Below are positions 1-6,459 of a stretch of 6,767 nucleotides of DNA, piece after piece. The DNA is from Treponema sp. (lineage in GTDB: Bacteria; Spirochaetota; Spirochaetia; Treponematales; Breznakiellaceae), in assembly GCA_031283505.1 (NCBI GenBank), contig JAITBO010000116.1:1-6767 (forward strand). Reading direction: 5' to 3'. The stretch's first letter is position 1; every line of letters begins with the position of its first letter. A program made the translations under genes and the position numbers. Below the pieces are notes generated by a model. The model was not told where the DNA came from. It searched no databases and saw only the letters and a list, made by a program, of their open reading frames with translations.

Positions 1-164
1 ATAAAAAAGGGTAAGAACGGGAAAAAAGTCAGCGGAGGCTTGCCGGGGAAACTCCGTGGGGGGGGGGGGGGGGGGGGGGTAAAAAGTGTGGATTTACAGG
101 CCAATAGTAGTGGGGAACAGACAAAAAGTGAAAAATGGGCGCTGCTGGCTTTCAAACACTTCAT
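1..164 (-). CDS. Candidate phase-variable lipoprotein, N-terminal part (runs off the window)
   Basis: A minus-strand frame opens at ATG 162-164 and stays open for 54 codons to the window edge. Residues 1-23 resemble a lipoprotein signal peptide: Lys2 and Lys5, a fairly hydrophobic stretch, then the lipobox LLAC with Cys23 as the predicted lipidated residue. The C-tract at 58-79 then encodes a run of seven prolines after Thr29. The ATG is the first start after an in-frame TAA at 177-179 and lies 9 nt past the -10 box of a strong promoter, with no Shine-Dalgarno site, so translation would be leaderless. With 22 C the frame continues; with 23 or 20 C a second frame is also open to the edge; with 21 C a TGA occurs at 29-31. 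Which downstream frame is the true one cannot be told here. I recognise no family. The residues after the tract are Phe/Pro-rich and not obviously domain-like, so this could be a chance frame inside a leader region. Confidence 0.35.
   Translation of the reverse strand, partial: MKCLKASSAHFSLFVCSPLLLACKSTLFTPPPPPPPRSFPGKPPLTFFPFLPFF
58..79. repeat. Homopolymer tract of 22 G (22 C on the minus strand)
   Basis: There is an uninterrupted run of 22 G on the plus strand, flanked by T at 57 and T at 80. On the minus strand it lies about 85 nt inside a candidate lipoprotein frame and downstream of a strong promoter. Tracts of this length are prone to slipped-strand mispairing and are known phase-variation elements in Treponema, Campylobacter and Neisseria. 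No other homopolymer in the window approaches this length. The stated length could also be a sequencing or assembly artefact. Confidence 0.95.
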
Positions 165-173
165 TATGAAAGT

Positions 174-202
174 ATTTTATCTTGCCTGTTTAAAGATGTC
201 AA
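174..202 (-). promoter_or_regulatory. Sigma70-type promoter reading leftward into the candidate lipoprotein
   Basis: On the minus strand there is a perfect -35 box TTGACA (197-202), a 17-nt spacer and a -10 box TAAAAT (174-179, five of six consensus bases). Upstream lie two A-tracts on the same strand (220-225 and 234-240). They fall roughly at -53 and -70 relative to a start near 167, so they could act as an UP-like element. The predicted transcription start falls within a few bases of the ATG at 162-164, implying a leaderless or nearly leaderless transcript. This is the best promoter match in the window. Confidence 0.65.
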
Positions 203-373
203 CTTAGTACGGAGAGACGTTTTTTGCTGCCGCTTTTTTTACCCTGCAAACGTGGCCATGTCTTGTCCGAGGAACTTGAGAAATCGGGGCTTTAATCTGT
301 AAGCCGGGACCTTTGCCTCAAAGCCTCCAAACAATTTCCAAATAGAGGGCCCGTCAAAGAGAAGCGCTTCCCC
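203..373. other. Intergenic region downstream of aspA; no gene or clear terminator seen
   Basis: I see no supportable gene on either strand here. Contents: a perfect 10-bp palindrome GAAGCGCTTC (361-370) just past the aspA stop, without a U-tract; a 5-bp stem with a 3-nt loop (CTTTG-CCT-CAAAG, about 311-323); and T6 and T7 runs at 220-225 and 234-240, which on the minus strand are A-tracts upstream of a promoter. A 9-bp direct repeat GAGGGCCCG occurs at 345-353 and again at 391-399, spanning the end of aspA. None forms a convincing rho-independent terminator for the leftward operon, so transcription may end by Rho or read through towards the left edge. Confidence 0.5.
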
Positions 374-1792
374 CTATGGGCGCGGAAAAGGAGGGCCCGC
401 AGAAAATTTGGCGCTAGGCACAGGTAAGCCGGTAAATGCAAAATTGCTGAGTTCTTCCAGTTCTTTTCTGACCTGTTCCGGTTTCCCCTCATTGCCGGCT
501 ATGACGGCGGCTACCTGGTCATAGCCCAGGACGGGAACGTAAGAGGCGGCAAAGGCGCAGGATGCTTCCAGAAGGGCCTCGCAGCGTTCCCGGCGGGCGC
601 TTAAAAGGTCTATGCACTTGACGCGGAAGATGTACACCGTCCGTTCCAGGAGGGAGAGGCTTTCCAGAAGGGCATCGGCAATGAGAGGTTCCAAAGCGTT
701 AAGCTCCAGTTCCCCGTGAGCCGCCGCCGTGGTGACGGCGTAATCGTTGGCCATGACCTTGACGGCCGCCTGTATGGTCATTTCGGGGATCACCGGGTTT
801 ACTTTGCCGGGCATGATAGTACTCCCCGCCTGGAGCGGGGCCAGATGTACTTCGCCAAGGCCGCCGTAAGGCCCGGAATTCATGAGCCTCAAATCTCCGG
901 CTATCTTCATAAGGTTTACCGCCAGGGCTTTGAGAAGGCCGGACACTTCTACAAAGACATCGTTATTCTGGGTGATGTCCATGGGGTATTCCGCCGCGGC
1001 AAGACCCATGCCGGTAAGTTCCCGCAGTTTTTCGATTACCGCGAACCGGTACTTTCGGGAAGCGTTGTCTGGCCGGCCTACCGCAGTTCCCCCCAGATTC
1101 ACCTGCCTGAGCCGCTCCTCCGCTTTGTAGAGCCGCCACCGGTCCCGGCCTATTGCCTGGGCGTAGGCTCCGAACTCCGCGCCCAGTGTCACGGGCACAG
1201 CGTCCATAAGTTCGGTACGTCCCAGCTTCTTTATCCCGTCGAATTCGTTTTCCCGTTTTTGCAGAGATTCCTGGAGTTTCGCGCATCCTTCGCTGAGTTC
1301 CCGCAGAAGACCTATGGCGGCGATCCGCAGGGCTGTGGGAAAAACATCGTTAGTGGACTGTCCCCGGTTTACATCGTCCAGGGGGTGGATAAATGCGTAT
1401 TCGCCGGGTTTTCTCCCGGTCATGGTCAGGGCGAGATTGGCGATCACTTCGTTGACGTTCATGTTGGTTGAGGTCCCGGCCCCTCCCTGGAGGGCGTCCA
1501 GGATAAAGGCATCCGCAGCCTCCCCGGCAAGAAGTCTGTCGCAAGCTGCGGCAATAGCTTCGCAGGTCCTCTGCCGGCTTTCCCCGGCAATGTCCTGTGT
1601 ACCGGCTTTTTCCAGTTCCGCATAGGTGACGGCGGCGGCCTTCTTCACGATGATCATAGCCCGGATAAGGCGGGGATTTGTCTTTTTATAGCCCAAAGCG
1701 AAGTTATCCGCCCCCCGTTTGGCCTGTAAACCGTAGAGGGCGTCTTCGGGGAGTTCCGCTTCTCCCAGGAAATCCCGCTCAATACGTCCCAT
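374..1792 (-). CDS. aspA: Aspartate ammonia-lyase (aspartase/fumarase superfamily), divergent
   Basis: The predicted cytosolic enzyme converts L-aspartate to fumarate and ammonium, and acts as a homotetramer in known family members. The protein has 472 residues, close to the usual 465-478. Family landmarks are in order: GGAGTSTNMN (103-112), QSTNDVFPTA (145-154), GRTELMDAVP (191-200), QNNDVFVEVSG (275-285) and the mobile catalytic loop GSTIMPGKVN (323-332). In that loop Ser324 is the expected catalytic base, and Lys330 and Asn332 bind the substrate carboxylates. Oddities: Glu194 sits where aspartases and fumarases usually have Gln or His; GRPDN (239-243) replaces the usual GTGxN; and the C-terminus (about 449-472) is Pro/Phe-rich and lacks the usual LSPEN-like ending. 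The start is supported by GGAGG 7 nt upstream, inside the end of hydF. Only 2 nt separate the two genes, so coupled translation is likely. Fumarase or another superfamily lyase is less likely given the aspartase-type VNPVIPE context. Confidence 0.88.
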   Translation of the reverse strand: MGRIERDFLGEAELPEDALYGLQAKRGADNFALGYKKTNPRLIRAMIIVKKAAAVTYAELEKAGTQDIAGESRQRTCEAIAAACDRLLAGEAADAFILDALQGGAGTSTNMNVNEVIANLALTMTGRKPGEYAFIHPLDDVNRGQSTNDVFPTALRIAAIGLLRELSEGCAKLQESLQKRENEFDGIKKLGRTELMDAVPVTLGAEFGAYAQAIGRDRWRLYKAEERLRQVNLGGTAVGRPDNASRKYRFAVIEKLRELTGMGLAAAEYPMDITQNNDVFVEVSGLLKALAVNLMKIAGDLRLMNSGPYGGLGEVHLAPLQAGSTIMPGKVNPVIPEMTIQAAVKVMANDYAVTTAAAHGELELNALEPLIADALLESLSLLERTVYIFRVKCIDLLSARRERCEALLEASCAFAASYVPVLGYDQVAAVIAGNEGKPEQVRKELEELSNFAFTGLPVPSAKFSAGPPFPRP

Positions 1793-1794
1793 GA

Positions 1795-3039
1795 TTATTC
1801 CTCCGGTATTTCCGTAAGTTCCGCCAGGAGATGGGGGAAGATGGCGATACTCCGTTTCAGTATGCCCTGTATATGGGCGATAGCGATCCCGTAATTGGTA
1901 AAGGGCGTCCCCTGATCCCTGGCGCAGTTCTGGCGATAACGCATTTCCCGGTCATTCAGCATACATCCGCCGCAGTGGAGTACCGCCCGGTAAGGCGAGA
2001 GATCATCGGGAAACTCCCCCCCGGAAGTGAAGCTGAAATCGAGCCGTTTTCCCGTATAGTTTCTGAGCCATCGGGGCAGCTTGACCGTACCTATGTCATC
2101 GCATTGCCGGTGGTGAGTACAGCCTTCGCAGATGAGAACTTTGCTGTCATCGGTAAGACTGTCTATGGCGCGGACCCCCCGTACCGCCCCGGTGAGGAAG
2201 CCCTTATACCGGGCAAAGAGGATAGAGAAGGAAGTGAGGGGGATGTCCGGCGGGGTGTCCGCCGCAGCCTTGGCGAAGACCTGGCTGTCAGTGATGACCA
2301 GGGCCGGTTTCTTCCCCAGGTATTCCAGGGTTTCCCGGAGTTCATACTCCTTGACCACTATGGCAGCGGCGTCGGCCTCCAGAATGTCCCTGATGGTCTG
2401 CTGCTGGGGCAGGATGAGCCTGCCTTTGGGCGCGGCCTTGTCTATGGGGGTTACCAAAACTACAAAATCCGAAGGGTTGATGAGGTCCCCTGCGATGCGC
2501 AGCCTGGGTTCCCCGGCGGCTGCCAGGGCTGCGATTCTTTCCTTGAGGGTATCGATGTTGGCCCGTGTTTTCGCACTGATGAGGATTCCCGTTTCGCCGG
2601 GGAACCCGGCGGGAAGCGGCCCGGAATCAGAAAGCAGATCGCTTTTATTCCAGGCTACGAGGTACTTCACTTCTTTTGCCTTAAAGAGACGGATGAGTTC
2701 TTCTTCTTCCCCGGTTAGACCTGTGTTGTTGCGAAGGCATACATCCGCCACCAGTACCGCCACATCGGTCTTGTTCAGGACCTGCCGGGCCTTCCGTACC
2801 CGCTGTTCCCCCAGTTCCCCCGTGTCGTCTATTCCCGGCGTGTCGATGATCGTCACCGGTCCTAAAGGAAGGAGTTCCATAGCCTTGTACACCGGATCGG
2901 TAGTGGTCCCCTTGATGTCCGAAACTATGGACAGGTCCTGGCCGGTGACGGCATTCACCACACTGGACTTCCCTGCGTTCCTTCTGCCGAAAAAGCCTAT
3001 GTGCAGGCGGTCCCCGGAAGGGGTATCGTTTAGTCCCAT
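1795..3039 (-). CDS. hydF: [FeFe]-hydrogenase H-cluster maturation GTPase HydF
   Basis: HydF is the GTPase and iron-sulfur scaffold that receives the diiron subcluster built by HydE and HydG and delivers it to apo-hydrogenase HydA. The protein has 414 residues. The N-terminal GTPase domain shows G1 GRRNAGKS (18-25), G2 around Thr45-Thr46, G3 DTPG (66-69), G4 NKSD (131-134) and G5 SAK (155-157). The central dimerisation region (about 185-290) begins with DFVVLVTPID and includes LPQQQTIRDIL. The C-terminal cluster-binding domain has C307-T-H309, then 46 residues, then C356-GG-C359, exactly the CxHx(46-53)CxxC pattern of HydF. The N-terminus matches the family start, supporting ATG 3039, although only a weak GGGA-like ribosome site is visible in the 49-nt gap after mutL. 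HydE, HydG and the hydrogenase are not in the window. All signature residues are present, so a functional maturase is expected. Confidence 0.96.
   Translation of the reverse strand: MGLNDTPSGDRLHIGFFGRRNAGKSSVVNAVTGQDLSIVSDIKGTTTDPVYKAMELLPLGPVTIIDTPGIDDTGELGEQRVRKARQVLNKTDVAVLVADVCLRNNTGLTGEEEELIRLFKAKEVKYLVAWNKSDLLSDSGPLPAGFPGETGILISAKTRANIDTLKERIAALAAAGEPRLRIAGDLINPSDFVVLVTPIDKAAPKGRLILPQQQTIRDILEADAAAIVVKEYELRETLEYLGKKPALVITDSQVFAKAAADTPPDIPLTSFSILFARYKGFLTGAVRGVRAIDSLTDDSKVLICEGCTHHRQCDDIGTVKLPRWLRNYTGKRLDFSFTSGGEFPDDLSPYRAVLHCGGCMLNDREMRYRQNCARDQGTPFTNYGIAIAHIQGILKRSIAIFPHLLAELTEIPEE
1800..1804 (-). promoter_or_regulatory. Ribosome binding site of aspA (GGAGG)
   Basis: GGAGG lies 7 nt before the aspA ATG and within the last codons of hydF, immediately before its TAA at 1795-1797. 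It fixes the aspA start and suggests that ribosomes finishing hydF re-initiate on aspA. Confidence 0.8.
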
Positions 3040-3088
3040 AATTTTTGTTATCCCGGAATCATCAGGCAGGCGTCTTGTCTCTCAATCC

Positions 3089-4969
3089 TCATGTCCGCCG
3101 TACCGCCCGGAAAAGATCTTCCCGGCTCAACTCGAACCAGATGGGTCTGCCGTGGGGGCAGCGGGGGACCTGAAGTTTCAGGGCTTTTTCCGCCAGAGCC
3201 AGGGCAGAGGCGTCGTCCAGATAGTCCCCATCCTTGATTGCGCCATGACAGGAAAGGGTAGCGGCCCAGCGTTCGGCAATATTTTCTCCCGCCGTCCTAA
3301 GGTCAAGGATAGACCGCAGGGTTTCATCGTCCGAGAGCCGCCAGCCGGACGGCAGGGCGTCAATATGCCATGCGCCTTCTTCCCGGACTATTACCACCCC
3401 GAGTTTGGCCAGATCGTCCCGGCGCAGGGTGAGAAATTCGTCGTCTTCGGCACTTTCGGTGGAGAAAGGGATAGGCACCAGGAGTTCCTGCCTGGCGATG
3501 GGACCGCCGAGGAAGCGGTCGTAGAGGATGCGCTCGTGGGCGGCGTGCTGATCGATGATAAAAAGCCGGTCTCCCCGCTCGACCAGGATGAAAAGGTTGA
3601 AAAGCCGTCCCGCGATCCTGAGACCGGCGCCTCCCGCTGTACCGCCGCTTTCCCTTGCGGGAGTGTCCCTGTTATAGGAAGGGGCTTGTTCGTGAACGCT
3701 GTCCTCCCTGTTCCAGTCCCTGCCCGGAAGCGGGACGAAAACCGGGGGCTTGTCCAGGAGGGCTTCCATAGCCAGGGGACCGGAATCCCGGCCAGAGGTC
3801 CCGGCGGAGATCCCGGCGGGATAAGTCCGGTATGGGCCGCCAGCCCCGGGGTCGCCGCTGCCTTCCTGGGCAAAAGCAAAGATTCCTTCCCGGGGCCGGT
3901 CCTGAGCGGAAACGGCGATGTTCCTGCGGCGGGAAAAATCGAGCAGAGCGGAAGTTATGGCGTGGTGTATTGCGCCGGAGTCCCGAAACCGGACTTCCCG
4001 TTTGGCGGGATGTATGTTGAAGTCCGCAAGGCTTGGGTCTATGTCCACATAGATCGCCCCTATCGGATGGGTCCCATTGGGGAACCACCCTTGAAGGCCG
4101 TATTCCAGGGCCTGGAGGAGGGAAAAATCCTGGATGCGGCGGCCGTTGGCAAAGACGTATTGCTGCCGCCGGTCCTGGCGGTAGAGTTCCGGGCCTCCGG
4201 CGACAATGACAACTGAGAAGCCCTGTCCCTGGGCGTTGATCTCGTGGAGGAAAGGCGCCTCGTTCCGGTCAAGGAGGGCCTGGGCGTACCGTTCTTTGAA
4301 GGACGAAGCCGGGGGAAGGAAGACCTTGAGCCGGTCATCCTGGATGAAACGAAACGTCAGAGCCGGAAAAGCAAGGGCCTTTTCAAGAAAGATTTGACGG
4401 CAAAGTCCGGCCTCGCTGCCTTCCCTTTTCAGGAAACGCTTGCGGGCGGGAATGGTGTCGAAAAGCCCCAGAGACCGGACACTGGTCCCCTTGATCCGGC
4501 GGGCCCGGGTTAACTGGGGAGCCGCCATATCGCCGGGGCCGATTTTCAAGAGCCATGCTTCCCGGCCATCAACGCTGGAGAGTATCTCCAGCCGGGAAAC
4601 CGCCGCCACCGCCGCCAGGGCTTCTCCCCGGAAACCCAAGGTCTCCGCGCTGTTAAGGTCTTCCATGGCGCGGATCTTGCTTGTAGCGTGGGTGTACCAA
4701 CATAGATTGAGGTCTTCCGGCCCCATGCCGCTTCCATCGTCCGTTACCTCGACGCGGCGTACCCCGCCTTCTTCGATGATCAGTTCTACCTGGGAACTTC
4801 CCGCGTCTATGGCGTTATCAACGAATTCCCGAACCAAAGCCGCAGGCCGGTCTATTACTTCTCCAGCCGCTATTTTCCGGGCTTCTTCCGGCGGCAGGAT
4901 GCGAATCCTTCTCTGGATGGCAGCGCCTTCCCGGAAAGCGCCGTTTTCCCGGACACTTGTATCGTCCAT
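3089..4969 (-). CDS. mutL: DNA mismatch repair protein MutL, endonuclease type
   Basis: MutL couples mismatch recognition by MutS to strand removal, and this form carries its own nicking domain. It has 626 residues. The N-terminal GHKL ATPase domain shows E48 and N52 (EFVDNAIDAG), DDGSGM (77-82), TLGFRGEALA (110-119) and GTSVRSLGLFDTIPARKRFL (161-180), with the conserved Lys323 in NIHPAKREVRF. A Gly/Pro-rich linker (about 350-450) leads to the C-terminal domain, with DQHAAHERILYD (473-484), a likely beta-clamp motif QELLVP (494-499), SCHGAIKDGD (573-582) and CPHGRP (604-609). The metal motif DQHA-x2-E-x4-E ends in Asp484 instead of Glu, a conservative change. About 20 residues precede the usual family start near IRILPPEEARKIAAGEVIDRP; this extension is supported by GAGGAG 5 nt before ATG 4969. 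It lies 2 nt after xseB. The endonuclease motifs imply repair without MutH. Confidence 0.96.
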   Translation of the reverse strand: MDDTSVRENGAFREGAAIQRRIRILPPEEARKIAAGEVIDRPAALVREFVDNAIDAGSSQVELIIEEGGVRRVEVTDDGSGMGPEDLNLCWYTHATSKIRAMEDLNSAETLGFRGEALAAVAAVSRLEILSSVDGREAWLLKIGPGDMAAPQLTRARRIKGTSVRSLGLFDTIPARKRFLKREGSEAGLCRQIFLEKALAFPALTFRFIQDDRLKVFLPPASSFKERYAQALLDRNEAPFLHEINAQGQGFSVVIVAGGPELYRQDRRQQYVFANGRRIQDFSLLQALEYGLQGWFPNGTHPIGAIYVDIDPSLADFNIHPAKREVRFRDSGAIHHAITSALLDFSRRRNIAVSAQDRPREGIFAFAQEGSGDPGAGGPYRTYPAGISAGTSGRDSGPLAMEALLDKPPVFVPLPGRDWNREDSVHEQAPSYNRDTPARESGGTAGGAGLRIAGRLFNLFILVERGDRLFIIDQHAAHERILYDRFLGGPIARQELLVPIPFSTESAEDDEFLTLRRDDLAKLGVVIVREEGAWHIDALPSGWRLSDDETLRSILDLRTAGENIAERWAATLSCHGAIKDGDYLDDASALALAEKALKLQVPRCPHGRPIWFELSREDLFRAVRRT

Positions 4970-4971
4970 GC

Positions 4972-5229
4972 CTACTCCTCGCTATCAAAGAGGCCCAGTT
5001 CTACCTCATCATCATCGGCTTTAACTTCGGTACCGTTCAACAGAATTTCGATGCGGCTTTCCACCTTTTCAAGGTCCTTCTCAAGGGAGCGGGCGAGTTT
5101 GATCCCCTCCTCAAAAGCTTTGAGCGCGTCGTCCAGGGGCAGGTCCGGTTTCCGTATTTTTTCCCCCAGAATTTCAAGCCGTTCCAGCCGGTTTTCAAAA
5201 TTTTTCATGGTTTCTCCCGCTTTTTTCAT
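4972..5229 (-). CDS. xseB: Exodeoxyribonuclease VII small subunit
   Basis: XseB is the small subunit that binds several copies to each XseA to form exonuclease VII, a cytosolic metal-independent nuclease trimming single-stranded DNA from both ends. The protein is 85 residues, typical for the family (about 60-90). The signature DLPLDDALKAFEEGIKLA (29-46) lies in a predicted helical hairpin, followed by a charged coiled-coil-like stretch to ILLNG (62-66) and an acidic tail. The start ATG (5227-5229) is 1 nt past the xseA stop and has AAGGG 7 nt upstream. Met8 is an alternative start that would leave the conserved core intact. Adjacency to xseA and agreement with the family make the call secure. 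Confidence 0.95.
   Translation of the reverse strand: MKKAGETMKNFENRLERLEILGEKIRKPDLPLDDALKAFEEGIKLARSLEKDLEKVESRIEILLNGTEVKADDDEVELGLFDSEE
4975..4980 (-). promoter_or_regulatory. Ribosome binding site of mutL (GAGGAG)
   Basis: GAGGAG lies 5 nt before ATG 4969, overlapping the final codons of xseB. It supports the upstream mutL start and hence the roughly 20-residue N-terminal extension. No comparable site is seen in front of the conventional start region. Confidence 0.75.
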
Positions 5230-5230
5230 G

Positions 5231-6451
5231 TCATGTCCCTTCTTCCCTCTTCAGTAAAACCGATTCCGCCCTGGCGTTTATGAGTCCCGACAGGGGCCGT
5301 ATGATCAGGGGGTCCCCCGGTTTTACACCGGCAGCGTTGCGCAAGATCGCCCCCGAATTTTCGTGTATTACCACCGAAAAGCCCCTTTCCAGCACCGAGA
5401 CAGGACTCGCTGCCTCCAGGCCAGTCCGCGCCAAATCCAGCCGCCGTCTGAGTTCCGCCACCCGGTCCGACAGGGCATCCAGCAGGGCTTCCTTGGCGTC
5501 GTCAAACCGCACCAGCCGGGGTTGGAGTATGGCCCGAAAGCGGTACTCCAGATCCTCAAGGTTGAAGGGCTTGATAAGAAGGCGCGCCCGGTCCAGCCGG
5601 ACTTTCATGGCCTCCCTGAGCTGCCTGTCCAGCGCCCGGACGGTTTCCCTGGTCTCGTAACGGCTCTCGCTTACCAGCTCCGCCGCCGCCGATGGGGTAG
5701 GGGCCCGGAGGTCCGCCGCATAGTCCGAGAGGGCCCAGTCTATCTCATGGCCCACAGCACTCACCACGGGAATCGCGGAAGCGGCGACAGCCCTGACTAC
5801 GCTTTCTTCCGAAAAGGGGAGGAGATCTTCCAGGGAACCACCTCCCCGGCCTATAATGAGTACGTCCGCAAGCCGCCACCGGTTGGCTTGTTCTATGCGC
5901 CTGGCGATGACAGCCGCCGCCTCTGAGCCTTGTACCGGCGCAGGAAGGATGATCACCCGTATGCCCGCCGCTCTGCGCCCCAGGATGTTGAGTATATCCC
6001 GAACCGCCGCCCCGGTAGGAGAACTCACCACCCCCACAACCGCCGGAAAGCGGGGAACAGGCTTTTTCCGGTCCTCGTCAAAAAGGCCCTCTGCGGCAAG
6101 CATACGCTTTCGTTTTTCCAGCATAGCCAGTATATCCCCGGTCCCGGCCCGTTCCATCTCTTCGCAGATGATCTGGTAGGTGCCTCGCTGGGCATAGACG
6201 GAAATACTCCCCCGGACCCGCAGGAGCATCCCGTCGGTGGGCTCAAAGGAAAGACAGCGGAGCCGGTTCTTGAACATGACGCCGGAAATAGCCGCTGTGG
6301 AATCTTTCAGGGTAAAGTAGAGGTGCCCCGTGCTGGAAGGCCGGCAGTTGGAAACCTCCCCTTCCACCGTCACCGAACTGAAGGTCCCCTCAAGGTTTTG
6401 TCTGATGAGTTCTGTCAGCGCGGAGACCGAAAGTTTGGTTCCATCACTCAT
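5231..6451 (-). CDS. xseA: Exodeoxyribonuclease VII large (catalytic) subunit
   Basis: XseA is the catalytic subunit of exonuclease VII, which degrades single-stranded DNA to oligonucleotides in mismatch repair and damage processing. It has 406 residues, shorter than the E. coli enzyme (456). An N-terminal OB-fold DNA-binding domain (about 6-100) includes VTVEGEVSNCRPSSTGHLYFTLKD. The catalytic domain carries SSPTGAAVRDIL (143-154), GRGGGSLEDL (201-210) and AVGHEIDWALSDYAADLRAP (232-251), continuing to AAAEL; Asp152, Arg202, His235 and Asp238 appear to match residues reported as essential in E. coli XseA. A coiled-coil region (about 260-345) leads to the conserved SPVSVLERGFSVV (349-361) near the end. 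It heads the leftward gene train, 1 nt before xseB. No Shine-Dalgarno site is seen; instead a -10 box ends 8 nt before the ATG, so a leaderless message is likely. Confidence 0.96.
   Translation of the reverse strand: MSDGTKLSVSALTELIRQNLEGTFSSVTVEGEVSNCRPSSTGHLYFTLKDSTAAISGVMFKNRLRCLSFEPTDGMLLRVRGSISVYAQRGTYQIICEEMERAGTGDILAMLEKRKRMLAAEGLFDEDRKKPVPRFPAVVGVVSSPTGAAVRDILNILGRRAAGIRVIILPAPVQGSEAAAVIARRIEQANRWRLADVLIIGRGGGSLEDLLPFSEESVVRAVAASAIPVVSAVGHEIDWALSDYAADLRAPTPSAAAELVSESRYETRETVRALDRQLREAMKVRLDRARLLIKPFNLEDLEYRFRAILQPRLVRFDDAKEALLDALSDRVAELRRRLDLARTGLEAASPVSVLERGFSVVIHENSGAILRNAAGVKPGDPLIIRPLSGLINARAESVLLKREEGT
5237..5241 (-). promoter_or_regulatory. Ribosome binding site of xseB (AAGGG)
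   Basis: AAGGG lies 7 nt before the xseB ATG and within the last codons of xseA. A second ATG (5232-5234) next to it opens only a two-codon frame and is not the start. Confidence 0.6.
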
Positions 6452-6459
6452 AAGAATCG

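Noticed and set aside
218..254. T-runs and the ACGTTT/AAACGT pair as a terminator
   Set aside because: The pairing is short and interrupted, and the T-runs are not preceded by a stable GC stem. On the minus strand they fit better as A-tracts upstream of the promoter.
361..370. The palindrome GAAGCGCTTC as a terminator of the operon
   Set aside because: It has no loop and no following T-tract in the direction of transcription, so it does not look like an intrinsic terminator. It may be chance.
292..492. A 66-codon minus-strand frame overlapping the end of aspA
   Set aside because: It overlaps aspA in another frame, has no ribosome site or family resemblance, and does not restore a normal aspartase C-terminus.
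716..1471. A 251-codon plus-strand open frame inside aspA
   Set aside because: It is antisense to conserved aspartase motifs and has no recognisable domain.
1831..2718. A 295-codon plus-strand open frame inside hydF
   Set aside because: It is antisense to the HydF GTPase and cluster-binding motifs and has no family features.
3040..3088. A possible internal promoter in front of hydF (GATAAC near the ATG)
   Set aside because: Only four of six -10 bases match and no -35 box is found at a suitable distance, so it is not listed as a feature.
2132..4216. A 694-codon plus-strand open frame
   Set aside because: It lies wholly antisense to hydF and mutL, whose motifs are intact, spans the gap between them, and its product shows no recognisable domain. 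Long antisense frames are common in GC-rich coding DNA.
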